Below, in pieces: positions 22,900 through 35,399 of a stretch of DNA of 64,000 nt. The DNA is from Brachyhypopomus gauderio (lineage: Eukaryota > Chordata > Actinopteri > Gymnotiformes > Hypopomidae). The stretch covers positions 21,286,355-21,350,354 of the forward strand of contig NC_135218.1 in the NCBI RefSeq assembly GCF_052324685.1, read 5' to 3'. The translations under genes were made by a program, and so were the position numbers. The stretch's first letter is position 1. Every line of letters begins with the position of its first letter. Under the pieces are notes generated by a model. The model saw only the letters and a list, made by a program, of their open reading frames with translations, ran no database searches and was not told the origin of the DNA.

Positions 22900-23396
22900 A
22901 AGATTAAAAACTTGAGAAAACAGGAACTGTAACTCAGAACACCGAGCATGCGCAGAACAATCTACTATTCAGGAAATAAACCGGTACTGTTAGCATTACT
23001 CCGAGTGAGTTACTAGTAGCTACAGTATTTATACATTAATACTGTTATTAACTTCCATAATAAATCACAGTGTAATTGTTTTCTGTTGAATGCATACGGT
23101 GATGTGAGGTCCTTTTATGTTAGCCTATCCTTAAATTACGGCGGGTTAGTTAGCATGCTTTATAGGTTTTGCAACACAGCCAGCTAGCTATTCGTCTTGA
23201 CTTTAGGACAGAAACACCAGCCTGGAGTGAGAAGATGTGGGACTGAAGTACACGAAAAACCAAACACGACAGCCTTCACTTCTACCTGCTGTGTGGAGCA
23301 AGCCGACTCATAAGTGTTCGTGTTCTTCATGCTCACCCCGTATTTTCTGTGGCTGCACACGCCCCCCAAAGTTTAGATTCACCTCCAGTAACCAGC
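22900..23396 (+). promoter_or_regulatory. MIF4GD upstream region
   Basis: The NRF1-like word GCATGCGCAG at 22946-22955 precedes the gene. No TATA box is clear. The 5' UTR probably starts between about 23150 and 23330. Confidence 0.35.
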
Positions 23397-25869
23397 ATGG
23401 AGAATCATTTGGAAGAATATAAAATCCAGGATTTCGACCCAGAAACTCAAAACATCCTTAAAGCAGCGCTGAAGGGTAAGTTACTAGTAGCCGTGGTGAG
23501 ATCTGGTTCTCGAAGCTGTGTGTGTTCGGCCAGCGCAAACTCTTAATTCTTTAATCGTGTCTAAATCAGCTGGTGATCGACTAACTTACGATTAATTTGG
23601 CTTTCCTGTCGCACACAGACCCTTCCACAGTGGACCTGGTGAAGCTTTGCGAAGCCATCGTTAATGAGTCGCTGAAAGACAGATCCTTATGCAAAGATGC
23701 AGGTCACATCTGTTATGTCTTGGTACAGGTATGGGTTCTCTCTGTTACATAATTATTCTGTACGAAATCAGCCAGTACTGACCAACTTACCTTTGTATAT
23801 TTTCTTGTTAGATAAACGCCGGTGGTCGACCATTGAAGTTCACACAGCGATTCAACAGCACACATTACTAAGACTTTTCTCTGATGCTTCCCTCACTATA
23901 GCAAAGGCATTTTCAGCAGATAAGTGCTGTTGCTTCATTAAACGGTGTCCCTGGTGTGTGTGTGTGTGTGTGTGTGTGTATAAATGTGTGTCACAGACAG
24001 AGGCAAAGAAAGGCAACACAAGTGTTTTCCGGAGAAACCTGCTCACTCGACTCCAGCAGGAGTTCATGGAGAGGGAACAGACACGCACGCGCTCCATATC
24101 GGAGTGGGTGTGTGTCGTCATGCTTCTCTGCAACATATTTGATTACCTCAAAGTAAGTGCTGCTTCAGATTACAAAACAGGCACCTTAACTCTGCACACA
24201 CTAACTATGTGCATTATGATTTTTTTTTCTTTTTTTCATGGTTTGGACCATGTGGTCTTCTATGTGTTCAGGTTAACAATACCCCCATTAGTGCACTGGT
24301 GGATCCCGTGTATGACTGTTTGTTCAGACTCGCTCAGCCGGATGCTCTGATGAACGAAGAGGAGGTGAGTCACTGCGAACGTACTGGGTTCACCTCGCCC
24401 AGCCACCTCTCCCGGTCCCCTATTCCCACTCCTCGGTCTTGCACCCAGGGTTTCTGCTCCAGTCTTTGTACACCCACTGTCGGTACCCCCACTGTCTGCT
24501 GTACCCACACCTGATCTGACTGCTGGAGGTGTTGATGATGAGCTGGATCAGCTGGGCTAGAGCCAGAAAAACCTCCAATTGTACAGCGGCCTCTGGTCTG
24601 GGGTGGGAAATGGCTCTACACGCTGTCCACTTGCCCCACCCACCACTGTCTAGACCTAAACATGTCTCTGCACACCTTTTACACATCTCTGTACCCCAAT
24701 CTGCCTCTTTCTATATCTGTGTAACACAGACAGAAGAGATGTGTTCGTGTGAGTGAGCTGAATTCACTATTCCTGTCCACTAGGTATACCTGTAAAAAGG
24801 TACTGGCTACTAGTATTCAACGTTTATTAAAGCCCATATTTTGGCCTGACTGTGACAAAGCAATATGTACTAACCATTGATGTAGATGTACAGTAAATGA
24901 GCAGAGCTCGACTGTAGCTGCTCGTTAGTCATCGCCCAGCTAATTAACATTCGTTAACATGCTTTTGGGTAGCACATCTCTATCGACCCAGGACTGACCC
25001 TGACAATAGACCAGGGATGCACAACTTGAAGGAGGAGCCGGGCCAAAATTAAATGTAAAGCTGCTTGAAGGGCGTGAGCTTAAATTGTTGGGGGGGGTGG
25101 CTGCGACAAATTATGTCGCGATCGATTCTTAATGTTTACTTACTCCCGCGGTAGCCCAAAAAAACAACACTGTTGGTTCGTCGTTCAAATTCAGGCACGA
25201 AGCCAGAAGGCGGGCCAAATTATTTATCAACCGGCGGGCCGCAACGGAGGCGCTCGTGGGCCGCATGTTGTGCACCCCTGCTATAGACCATTCTTATAGC
25301 CTTTGCACCGACACAGCAGTGGCAGAGCAAACACCTGTGGTCCGGTGGTCAAATGCTGTTCAGCGGTAAACTGTCTAGAAGGTGGCTGCCAAACTGTGTG
25401 TTAATTGACCAAACATAGTGTGGGACCTTTTAAAATGCACTCGCAAGATGCATGTTTGTAAGAAAACAATGTGAGCCTTGTGGATGAGTGATTATAACTA
25501 AAGCTAATCTATAAAAAGGGAAATGTATATGCCTTTTATATCACCTAGTGGCTCTTAAGGCTATAAGATCGTAAAAAAAATTAAAAACCTCAGAAGTGTA
25601 AGTTAAATCTGCTTGTGTGTGTATGTGCATGCGTTTGCCAGGTGGACTGTCTGGCACTGCAGCTGCACCGTGTGGGTGAGCAGCTGGAGAAGCAGAACGC
25701 CCGGCGCATGGAGGAACTCTTCTGCCTGCTGCGGGACGGCTTCCTGCTGCAGGACGGCCTGAGGTCCATGAGTCGCCTGCTGCTGCTCGAGGTGCTGGAG
25801 TTCCGGGCCGGTGGCTGGGTCCTGAGTGCCTCCGCCCGGCGGTACTACTACAGCGAATTGGTGGACTGA
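23397..25869 (+). CDS. mif4gd: MIF4GD, MIF4G domain-containing protein (SLIP1)
   Basis: Exons: 23397-23475, 23619-23728, 23997-24152, 24272-24364, 25642-25869, totalling 666 nt and 221 residues (mammalian protein 222). Landmarks are EEYKIQDFDPETQ at the N-terminus, SVFRRNLLTRLQQEF and WVCVVMLLCNIFDYLK in exon 3, VDPVYDCLFRLAQPD in exon 4, and LQLHRVGEQLEK through RDGFLL to RRYYYSELVD in exon 5. The fold is a MIF4G HEAT-type repeat. The family protein bridges stem-loop binding protein on replication-dependent histone mRNAs to the translation initiation machinery in the cytoplasm. The exon 3 acceptor lies just after a GT repeat, and intron 4 carries a hAT MITE. Start choice rests on the conserved EEYKIQ context. 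Confidence 0.97.
25012..25280. mobile_element. hAT-type MITE in MIF4GD intron 4
   Basis: Ends read CAGGGATGCACAACTTG and CATGTTGTGCACCCCTG, inverted repeats of the CAGGGGTGCACAA type. Eight-base flanks CAATAGAC and CTATAGAC match at 7 of 8, as expected for a hAT target-site duplication. The body has no coding capacity and contains GGGCCGCA/GCCGGGCC words. Confidence 0.88.
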
Positions 25870-25950
25870 GCCATCCAGAGCTGGGCTGAGGCCCTGACCA
25901 CTAGCTTCAAGGATCAGGCATCTCTCTCTGAGGCTGATGTAGACTGGTTG

Positions 25951-25990
<40 letters not shown>

Positions 25991-26042
25991 AAGGGTGGAT
26001 GTGTGTGTGGAAGGGTGGGTGGATGTGTGTGTGGAAGGGTGG

Positions 26043-26122
<80 letters not shown>

Positions 26123-26442
26123 AGTGTGTGTGTGTGTGGAAGGGTGGATGTGAGGCCCAAGCATGAAACGCGTAAACAGCGTGTATATCTGGTGTGAAGT
26201 TGGAGGCTGAAAAGTTCAGAATGGTTATGTTATGTTCTCTCAGGATGAGAGTAGTTGTAGTTGGTGGTGTATGTAGCCACTGAGAGATGGAGAGTAGAGC
26301 CTCATAGGCCAATAATATCTGGTTGTGGTAATCCATCTTGTTTTATTTGCTTATTTTATTTTATCTTTTTAATGGCAACTTTTATTATTTAACTGGACAG
26401 TTTGTTGGTTTATAATAATGTGAGGTGAGTGTTTTAAATATC

Positions 26443-26473
<31 letters not shown>

Positions 26474-26665
26474 TTTTTTAGATTTTCAAGTAACGGTTAT
26501 ACCCTGTTTATATACTGAGCTTCACCAGCGTTGATAATGTCTTTTAAATTGACTTTGGGATTGATTTTATTTTTTTATTTTTTGTGCAAAACCCTCTTGG
26601 AGTTTTTGAGAATCACTTTTAAAATGTTTTGTACTCTGGATTTGTAAAAATAAACGTATATTTAG
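25870..26665 (+). other. MIF4GD 3' UTR
   Basis: Ends at the poly(A) signal AATAAA (26649-26654). It contains a long interrupted GT tract (25954-26138) and a T run near 26437-26470, so the mRNA would carry a strong UG-rich element. Confidence 0.75.
25954..26138. repeat. (GT)n with interspersed GGAAGGGTGGAT units
   Basis: GT runs are separated by repeated TGGAAGGGTGGATG words, all within the MIF4GD 3' UTR. Confidence 0.95.
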
Positions 26666-26769
26666 GATTTAGTTGTCTGGTGTCATTTATTTATTTAATA
26701 GTTTATTGAGTGGGAGGTTGGAGGTTGTATTTTGTAAAGTCGTTTCCTTTTGCTTTCCGAATAGCAAAC

Positions 26770-29700
26770 ATGGCGGATACGGAAGGAGAGTCACTAGAAT
26801 CTTGGCTAAGTGAGTAACTTTGCAAATTTGAAAAATATACAATACTCGCATTTGTATACACATTTCTTGAGAGAAATTATTTGATATCATGTTTGTTAAA
26901 AGTAGTTTGAGAATATTGTTACAGACTGTAGTGGGCTAGCTAGCTGGTGGTAATGGGTATCTCTCAGATTACGTTAGCTGCCTTGTACGTAATGTTGCCG
27001 TTTGCTGAGACTTTCTGCCAGCCAGTAACGGTTATAACAATATGAAAAACTTCAAGAACGTCCTGCTGTAGTCAAATACTTAACCGACTTTAATTCAGTT
27101 GTCTAGCTACCTAGCTACATTGGCTTCAATTATTGCTAGCCAGCTAGCTAGCTGTAGCACAACAAGATAACTCACAAAACTTTTATTTTGTTTACTTCGT
27201 ATTTCCCTACACCCGTTTTTGGCCAGACTTGACAGTATGATTAAAATGTCGCTTAATATTCATTAACTGTTGCGACGAGAGTCGCTGTGATGACAGCAGC
27301 TGTGTTGCTTGGCTTTCTGTCTAGACAAAGCCACAAACCCTTCCAACAGACAGGAGGACTGGGAATACATCATTGGATTCTGTGATCAAGTCAACAAGGA
27401 GCTTGAAGGGTGTGCATACATTTGCTGTGGTTTTGCTAAGTGCGCTTGTGTGTGTTTTTATTGTAGCAGGTTGTAGTTTGATTTTAAATATTTCATGTTG
27501 GAAAATTGTCTTTCCAGTCCACAGATATCAGTGAGATTATTAGCACATAAAATCCAGTCTCCACAGGAATGGGAGTCATTACAAGCCCTGACTGTGAGCT
27601 CTTGTTTACAGTTTTAATTTTTAGATGTTTATATGGACAGTTTTATTTTTTTATCATTTATGATATAATTTGTTTATTTCTGATTATCTAATACTACAGG
27701 TCTTAGAAGCCTGCATGAAGAACTGCGGGAGAAGGTTTCATAACGAAGTTGGAAAATTTAGATTTTTAAATGAATTGATTAAGGTAGTATCACCCAAGGT
27801 GAGCCTAGGTGCTAATCTTCTACAATAGATTCTATGTTTAATGACGGCGAGATAATGCTGCGTTACTCAAGCGTGTCTGTGTGTTTATTCTTTTGTTCAT
27901 TTGTTCTTTGCAGTATTTAGGAGACAGAGTATCTGAGAGTGTGAAGAATAAAGTAATAGAAATGCTTTTCATTTGGTCAGTTTCCCTATCTGAAGAAACA
28001 AAGATTACAGAGGCCTATCAGATGCTAAAGAGGCAAGGTATTTCATCATTATGTAATCATAATGTTTACTTATATTTTCAAGGTATTTCATCATTATGTA
28101 ATCATATTTACTTACATTTTCATAAGCTATCACCTCTGTAAACTGTAACCATCAACTTCTTCTAGGTATCGTGACATCTGATCCAGAGATCCCGGCTGAC
28201 CAAACACTCATTGCCTTCCCACCCGAGAGGCCTCGGAATCCCGTTTTTGACAATGAAGAGAAGAGTAAAGTAAGACAAATGGGGGGGGTGGGGGATATTG
28301 TCTTTACTGCTCTGGTCCTACAGGACAAGAATGGTATAAACGTTATAACGTAAAGAAGGACCTTACAGAACAGAATTAATGTAGCTGACAATGATCCCAT
28401 GTTTCAGTCTTTACTAGACAGTAATTAATCTTTTGTGAAGTTTAATTGTGATTATTTTAACTGCTTGAGAGGGCACTCTGAGGGAAATACCTTATTTCAA
28501 TTATTTTTGTACTTTTAAATCTGTAGCATCTTGCAGAACTACTGAAAAGCAAGAAGCCAGAGGATCTGGAAGAGGCCAACCGCCTCATCAAAACCATGGT
28601 GAAAGAGGTGAGGTTAGACTGAACCTGAAAACCAGAGTATTTACCCAGCTTGTTCAAGCGCAGCTTGTGACCACACATGCGTACATGGCACGCAGGGTAA
28701 CGGAGGCAACAGAACATCACGAATAAAGTGACTGTGTTAAAGTGCGCTTGGTTTATTGTGTGTGTGTTTTCAGGATGAGGTGAGGGCACAGAAAGAGTCC
28801 CACCGCACCAATACTTTACTGGAGGTGAACACCAGTGTGAAACTCTTGAATGAAATGCTGTGTCACTTTAACAGAGAGCAGGCCACCCAGGCAGACAGAG
28901 AGCTCCTGAAGGTACGGGACTTGGTTAAACGGCACTCTTCTTGGCTAGCACTGGGGAATCTGTTAGCCTTGCACATTTTGAGTGAAATCCAGTAGGATTT
29001 GATAAGCATTACTTTGCTTCATTGTTAACCTCAAACCTTTCAAAGAGTTTTTTCTTCTAAATGCGAGTTTGTAGATGTATGTGAGTATATATATTTGTGA
29101 AGAAAAATAATTTTTTTAAGATTCCAGGTAAGTAACTGCAGTGTACTTAGGTAAGATGCATAGAGATATTTAAAATTTTTAAGTACGAGTTTCCAGAGAA
29201 AACTCTGCGTTTCGGACAGAGGTCTGTCATCAGCTGTGCAAGCAGTCTCGTTTCTCTGGAAATTTTGTGTACTTTACTACAATATTTGATCTCTCTCTCT
29301 CTCTCGTTATTTATTTATTTTCCTGTTTCTTATCTTTCTTGGGGTCCAGGATCTACACGATGATTGCGATAAGCTCAGAACAGCGGTATTCAAGATGGCC
29401 ACTGAGACAGAGGATGACGACAGTAGATTAGGTACGAAGCGCTGAGCTACGTTTGCCACATTTTTACAACTGTGTTGCAGAGAGCCACTTGCTAATTTAT
29501 TGATCGTCTTTAAATAATGCATTCTGCAACACTCCCTCCTTCATGTCCCCAGGTGAAATTCTGCAGGCCAGTGATGATCTCTCGCGTGTTATTAACACCT
29601 ATAAGACTGTGGTAGAAGGGCTGGACACTTCTGGATGTTCCCCGCCAGAACGTAAATGCACCAAAGTTCTCTTCCTCTCCTGCTCTGCTCATCAGTGCCT

Positions 29701-32700
29701 GCTCTTCCTTTACTTTTAGTTCTTTCTTTATGTTCAGGTACCAATAATGGAAGCTCATCAGAGATTTTGATAGACTTGGCTGGTCTGAATGCTCACACTC
29801 CGTCACCACCGGATCCACCTTTGCCAGGCCCTCAGATCCCACGGTCCATTCCTGCTGACCTCTTCCTGCCTGATCCTGTCTCGCAAGCACCTCATCTTTG
29901 CTCCATGTTCTCCTCTGGACATACCAGCTTCCAGAGCAGTGAGAAAGGCAGCCCTAACCGTCCAATTGTGGAACAGATGCCAAACTGCACGTCTCTCCTG
30001 GATGAAGAACTCCTTTCCCTAGGTAGAGCTGGTAAAACATGAATATGATGTCAGAAAAGACCCAGATGCTGTCTGGCAGTGATAAACCTATGTGGTTATA
30101 AGGATGATGACAAGCAAATTGCCTTTAAACTCTGCGTATGTTGTAGGCCTCAGTGATCCGGTCCCAGTTTCTGAAATTCAGATGCAAGACAAACTGAGCC
30201 ATCAACAGGCACCTTTACAGGTACCGTCAGATCCCAGAACAGATTATTTAAAGCTGTGTTTCATATCTTCGGTCTTGCATCACATATCTGCTATCCAGTT
30301 TAGTATTTTTCCTGCTTCAAAACACCAATCTTATTACACTTCATTTTCATGCCTGCCCTGACTTTCATTGAATATTCCTAATGTGTTTTCAGTGACGCTT
30401 TCTTGCAAAAATAGGACCTAATTCAACTTTCCCATAATTACTTTCACCTATCTAGATGTTGGATGATTTTCCCCTTTTTTGTCAGACCCCCAATCCAATG
30501 CTGGACCTTCTGGGCAGTTCACCTCCATCAGACCTCCTTGTTGCCACTGAATCTACCTCGAAGTTGGACTCCAGCTGCACTCCAGAATCCCTTGGGGCAG
30601 CTGCGGCTCTGCCCAGTCCTGGTCCTGCCTCGTCCGTCTTCAGTTCACTCCAGGACCTGGCCCTGCTGGACCTGGGGCAGCCCAGCAGGTGAGGTGTAGT
30701 TTAGACGTTGCAGTGAAGTTTGTAGTTTGATGGCTGTAATTTAGAAGTTGCTGTTGGTAGAAGTGATGGTGGGTTGTTCTGTTCTTCTTGATTTGTTCTC
30801 TACAGATTCTGTGTTCTATGTCCATTCAAACTCTGTGATTTAAATCGGGGCCTGTTGAGATTCGCTTTAGTATTGAATGTTAGTATTTTATGGCAAGCTG
30901 TTTCAGCTTTTATTCCTATTTTTTCTTGAAATCAGGAATTCTATCCTTACATGTAACAAAATAGAATTCTTGATGTCAGAAAATTAATTCTTGATACCAA
31001 AAGTTAATTTTAACACGTGATAATTCATGACTTTTCCAATTCATTTTGAATGGGGGGAACATTTAAACTTTCACTAGTACAAATTCAGTTCTCACACGTA
31101 AAAATATTTTCACTTGAAAGAATTTAATTTAAGTGAAAATAGTTTTTTTACATGTAAGACTACAGTTTTTACATGTAAGGCTTGAATTCCTGATATCAAG
31201 ATAAATAGGAATAAAATTTAAAACAGCTTGCCATAGTATTTAAAGTATTTTACCCACCTATCTTCCATGGCAAACTGATTTTATTTGACTTATGGGTTTG
31301 TTGTAGTGTCTTGTCCTATATCATTTTATTTCTGGTTACAGTGGTCCAACAAGCCTGAGTGGCAGCATACTGGCTATGGGTGAAGGCAGCACCTCTGTGC
31401 CCAGTAGAGTGGATGGAGCTCTTCCTGCCCCACCCTACACTAGTCCGCCAAACTCCACTGTTTGCCCAGACAGCCCTCTACTCCAGCCCCTCTCACCCCC
31501 TCTTCTGGCCAGGCAAGGAACTGCAAGCCCACTCCCAGACCCCTCCCTGGCCAGCGTCTTCGTTCCACTGGATGCCATTAGACCCAGTGAGTCCACAGAT
31601 ACAGAGTGGGATAGTTTAGTCAGATTAGATCATGTGCATTTACATATGACCTCAAAACAAAAAGAGAAAAATGTGAATATGGTGCAACTAGATTAAAGGG
31701 CAAAATCACTATGTATACTAATATATATATGGGTATTATTTTTAAAAATCACATTATCTTTGGCTAAAAATGTAACTTAGTAGTATAGTATTGGAGATGT
31801 AATAAATAGTGTCTTGAACACCTACAGAAATCAGATATATCATGGTGTTATAAATATTTTACTTTGCAATAAATCATAATATAAAGAACTGACCCATTAA
31901 TGTAGGTGTCTGATTTGAACAATGTTCTCAGGTAGAGAGGGCCCTGTGACGGCATATGACAAGGACGGTGTGTGTGTCCTCCTGCACTTCGCCTCTGACT
32001 GTCCTCCTGTACGACCTGATGTTCTGGTGATGGTGGTGTCCATGCTGAACACAGCGCCTCTACTGGTGAAGAATGTGACACTGCAGGCAGCCGTGCCAAA
32101 AGTATGTAAGATGGAGAAGGTAGTTTGCTAAGCCATAAGCTCGTATCCCATCATCCATCAGTCTTTATGAGACTGTTTGCCATAAGCCTATTGGTGTACT
32201 TGTAGTAAAGCCAGTGTTATGATAAGAACACTTGCCTGTTAGTTGCTGTGTCTTCTGCCTCTGCACTTCAGCCTGAGCTGAACTTCTTCATGGGTGTGGT
32301 TGATTTATTCACCAGTGTGGGGTAGCAGCACTCCCTTTAGGTAGGACACTGCAAATGTGATTTGTGATTTGCAAATTTGATTTGGAAGGCGGTCAATTCA
32401 TGGCCAACCGCCATGTTAAGCACACTGCAGTTGACACCAGATAGTTGTGATAGTTGCATATAAGGGCAAATAAAGAATAAAACATGTGTCTTTATATCCA
32501 GAGGCTTTAATCACACTAAATGACCTCAGCCTTTTTCTTCTTATTTCCTACATATGCCAGCTGAACATTTCAGTAAATTATTCAAGGTAATTTTTGTTAA
32601 ATGATAAAATGATACATTCATCAGCTTATGTGTTCACTGAGGTAAAGGAGTGAATGGGTCATTGATTGCGGGTTTGAGTCCCAGTGTTACCACTGCCTTC

Positions 32701-34172
32701 CACATTCCCAGAGAGCACAACTCTGTGGTTAGGAAGATTGGCAACGTTGTCCTCTGTCTTTCTGTCGGTTAATCCAGTGCTAGTCATTAGACTCGTCTGT
32801 TGGACCTGATTCTCTTTTCCAAGCGAGTTCAGACATCTTATGAAGTTGCATCCACTCAAAATGATGCGGAAGCTTCCCTTGATGTCTAAAAGCATGTTAG
32901 CTTTCACCCTCCTACACAGTGGGAGACCTAGTTAATGGGATAAGAACTGGTAAATCGCTACTTATGGAGAAAGTTGGGTAAATACAAAAAATGACTTGTC
33001 TTACCTTGCTAACTGTTTTGACTGTTTATCAGTTATCACAAGCATTCCTGCTAAGACTGTGACTGGATGCAGACAAATGTTCCTCATATCTGTGGGTCTG
33101 TGATTGACAGTCTATGAGAGTGAAGCTGCAGCCGCCCTCAGGCACGGAGTTGGCGCCCTTCAACCCCATACTGCCCCCTAGTGCCATTACCCAAGTCCTG
33201 CTGCTGGCCAACCCTCAGAAGGTAAGCGCTGGGACAAGAGGAGCTCCTCAGGAGTCCCGCGTGGTGCTCCTCTGCACTGCAGAGAACTTGAATGGTTACA
33301 GGGTGAAGCGTTTGAGCATTAAAAGCCAAATCCAGTGGTTCAAAAATGTAAAGTGTAAACTATTCAACCCTCAGCAATCCACTGATTTCATGTTTGTGCA
33401 CCCCCCCAATTTATTATGTTTAGTAAATCAAATGCTACAAAAATGTTTCTTTAAATGGGTATTTCGATATAGTATAAAAAATATTGTAGAGTAAGTACAT
33501 TTAAAACATTGATCAAATTAAAGTATCGACAGGTCATTGGCTAAAATGTTGCGAAACTTTGCACATTTATTCCACCTTGTTGCTTCCAGTTTTCCAGTAA
33601 AAATACATCCAGGGTGTTTACATCCTCTTGTAGCTGAGACACTAAACATTTCAAAATTTCCCCCCTTGTCAAGTGTTTTGATGGTGTTTGAATCTTTGTA
33701 TACCATTAATCATGTGGCAGTACTAACTTTGGTACAAGCCTCAGTCGAATCAGTGTGATTTGCAATAGTGAAAAACGCTTTATTGCCTTGGTTTCAGAAC
33801 ATCAAAGTGAACTCATTTCTGGAAGCTGCTGATACAGAATGTGAAAAAAATATATTTTTAAATATTGTTAGGAGAGTATACATCCAGTTTATTCTTTTAT
33901 AAAAAATTGCATAAAAGTTTACTTCAAGAATTCAATAATATTAGAAATTTCTGCAGTTCAACACATATCCACATATTGGTTGTCAGTATTGTCACAATTA
34001 GCCACCTAAAAATTGACACTATACAGATGGGATAACAAGTATCATTTTATTTTGTTCTCAGGAGAAAGTGCGAATGAGGTACAAGTTGACATTCGTCCTG
34101 GGAGATCGCCAGTGCACTGAGACGGGTGAAGTGGATACGTTTCCCCCCGTTGATAGGTGGGGCCGGCTGTAA
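26770..34172 (+). CDS. gga3: GGA3, Golgi-localised gamma-ear-containing ARF-binding protein 3
   Basis: Seventeen exons: 26770-26809, 27325-27409, 27518-27593, 27700-27798, 27914-28037, 28166-28269, 28527-28607, 28774-28911, 29350-29431, 29553-29651, 29738-30022, 30147-30220, 30456-30688, 31342-31586, 31932-32101, 33111-33221, 34062-34172. They total 2157 nt and 718 residues (human about 723). Domains: VHS about 1-145 (ESLESWL, FCDQVNKELEGPQISVRLL), GAT about 170-310 (DEVRAQKESHRT, TSVKLLNEML, SDDLSRVINTYK), a Pro/Ser-rich hinge with the acidic-dileucine/clathrin-box-like LLDEELLSLG, and the GAE ear about 590-718 (VTAYDKDG, VSMLNTAPL, SMRVKLQPPSG, YKLTF). GGA proteins sort DxxLL-tailed receptors such as mannose-6-phosphate receptors at the trans-Golgi with ARF1 and clathrin. 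The ATG sits in a YY1-like AACATGGCGG. Several introns are short; intron 13 carries a MITE. Confidence 0.97.
28035..28121 (+). repeat. Tandem duplication across the GGA3 exon 5 splice donor
   Basis: AAGGTATTTCATCATTATGT occurs at 28035 and again at 28080. The 45-bp duplication copies the GTATTT donor (28038 and 28083). The second unit is shortened by about 3 bp and slightly diverged. Confidence 0.92.
30891..31233. mobile_element. MITE with long terminal inverted repeats in GGA3 intron 13
   Basis: The left end begins TGGCAAGCTGTTTCAGC and continues TTTTATTCCTATT and ATCAGGAATTC; the right end is its reverse complement over roughly 55 bp. TAGTATTT lies next to both ends, suggesting a target duplication. 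There is no coding capacity. Superfamily not recognised. Confidence 0.8.
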
Positions 34173-35330
34173 CGCCCTCTGATCACAACTCCCTGGGCCA
34201 GCCACCCTCCAGAGCCACCCTCCACTACATCCTAATCCAGCCAGTCTAGATCTTCATCTGAGTATTAGAGCCAGGCATGTTGGATAAGGGCCAAAGTAAA
34301 TCAGGCAGTAGAGAGGGAGAAGGTCCAGGCTCTCTTCCCCGCGATCATCTTAAACCTGATGCACATGCAGACGAGAGCACTAGAGACGAGTCTGTGCTAC
34401 AGGATGGTTGCAGCTAAAAGAGCATTAACTACAGTCAGGTGCATGGGAAACCGTAGCAATAATAATTAAGAAAAAAGTTTCATTTTTGTGACTGGATGTT
34501 TGCTTCTGGATTTCTGAATGTTCAGGATTTATTTCAGTCCAGTGGCAAAAAAATTCAGATCTGGTCACTTGAAAAAGCAATTTGCAATTTGGGTTGAGTA
34601 AGGCAGAGTGAAACCTCCGTCATTAACCACCATTAAATGCAATTATCATTGATTTAGTTACTGTGAACATTTGAGATTATGAATCCCATCTTTTTTTCAA
34701 ACGTGAAAAGTGTTGAAGGATGTTATGATTTAGGATGTTATGATTTAGGATGTTATGATGATCTTGCTGCTTTTTCTAGAAATGATTCTGTTTAGAGTGA
34801 AGATTTTTTGGATTTATTTATTTTAATATGGTATCTGGCCATAAATCTTTGTACCAGCATGTGATTTTTAATTTAATCAAACTTTAATTACTGTTTAATG
34901 TTTGATTGCTTCAGATGTTTCCCTGTATTTATTTAATATGGTTGGAAATGTGTGTTTTGAAATGTATTTATACTATGAAATTTGATATTTTATTAGTGCT
35001 ACTGCTGTGTGCTTTAGTACATTGGACGGCTGGAAACTTTTCCTGCAGTCATTTTAGATTGAGTGTGTATCTTACAGTATTAATGTTCTTAGTGTTACGT
35101 TATGAGTAAATGAGAGTATATGTGCGTCAGGAGTGTTGTGATTTTAGCACCTCCAACCTGTTTTAACTGTGATTCAGAGCATGGTTCACGTAGGTAGTCC
35201 TTGTGAATTACTACTGTTTAACCTGTTTTTTTTTTTTGTTTTTTTTTTTTTTTTTTGTTTTAGACAATCATGTTAATATATGAAAACACTGCATAGCTTT
35301 TAGGCGTTTTAAGGCCAAATAAAAGTCATT
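34173..35330 (+). other. GGA3 3' UTR
   Basis: Ends at the poly(A) signal AATAAA (35318-35323). Contains a 15-bp repeat in three copies (GGATGTTATGATTTA, about 34718-34760) and a T-rich stretch at 35228-35262. Confidence 0.75.
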
Positions 35331-35399
35331 TTAAATATTCATGTTCGTATTCATAGTAGGCAGAGACATCGACAGTACTTCAGATTCAACTTTAAATAC

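Noticed and set aside
23697-24350. A 217-codon plus-strand open frame across MIF4GD
   Set aside because: It runs through introns 2 and 3; only the exon parts are conserved and the MIF4GD splice sites are clear.
25603-26160. Long minus-strand His/Thr-rich frames over MIF4GD exon 5 and 3' UTR
   Set aside because: They are translations of the CA strand of the microsatellite and of the exon's complement.
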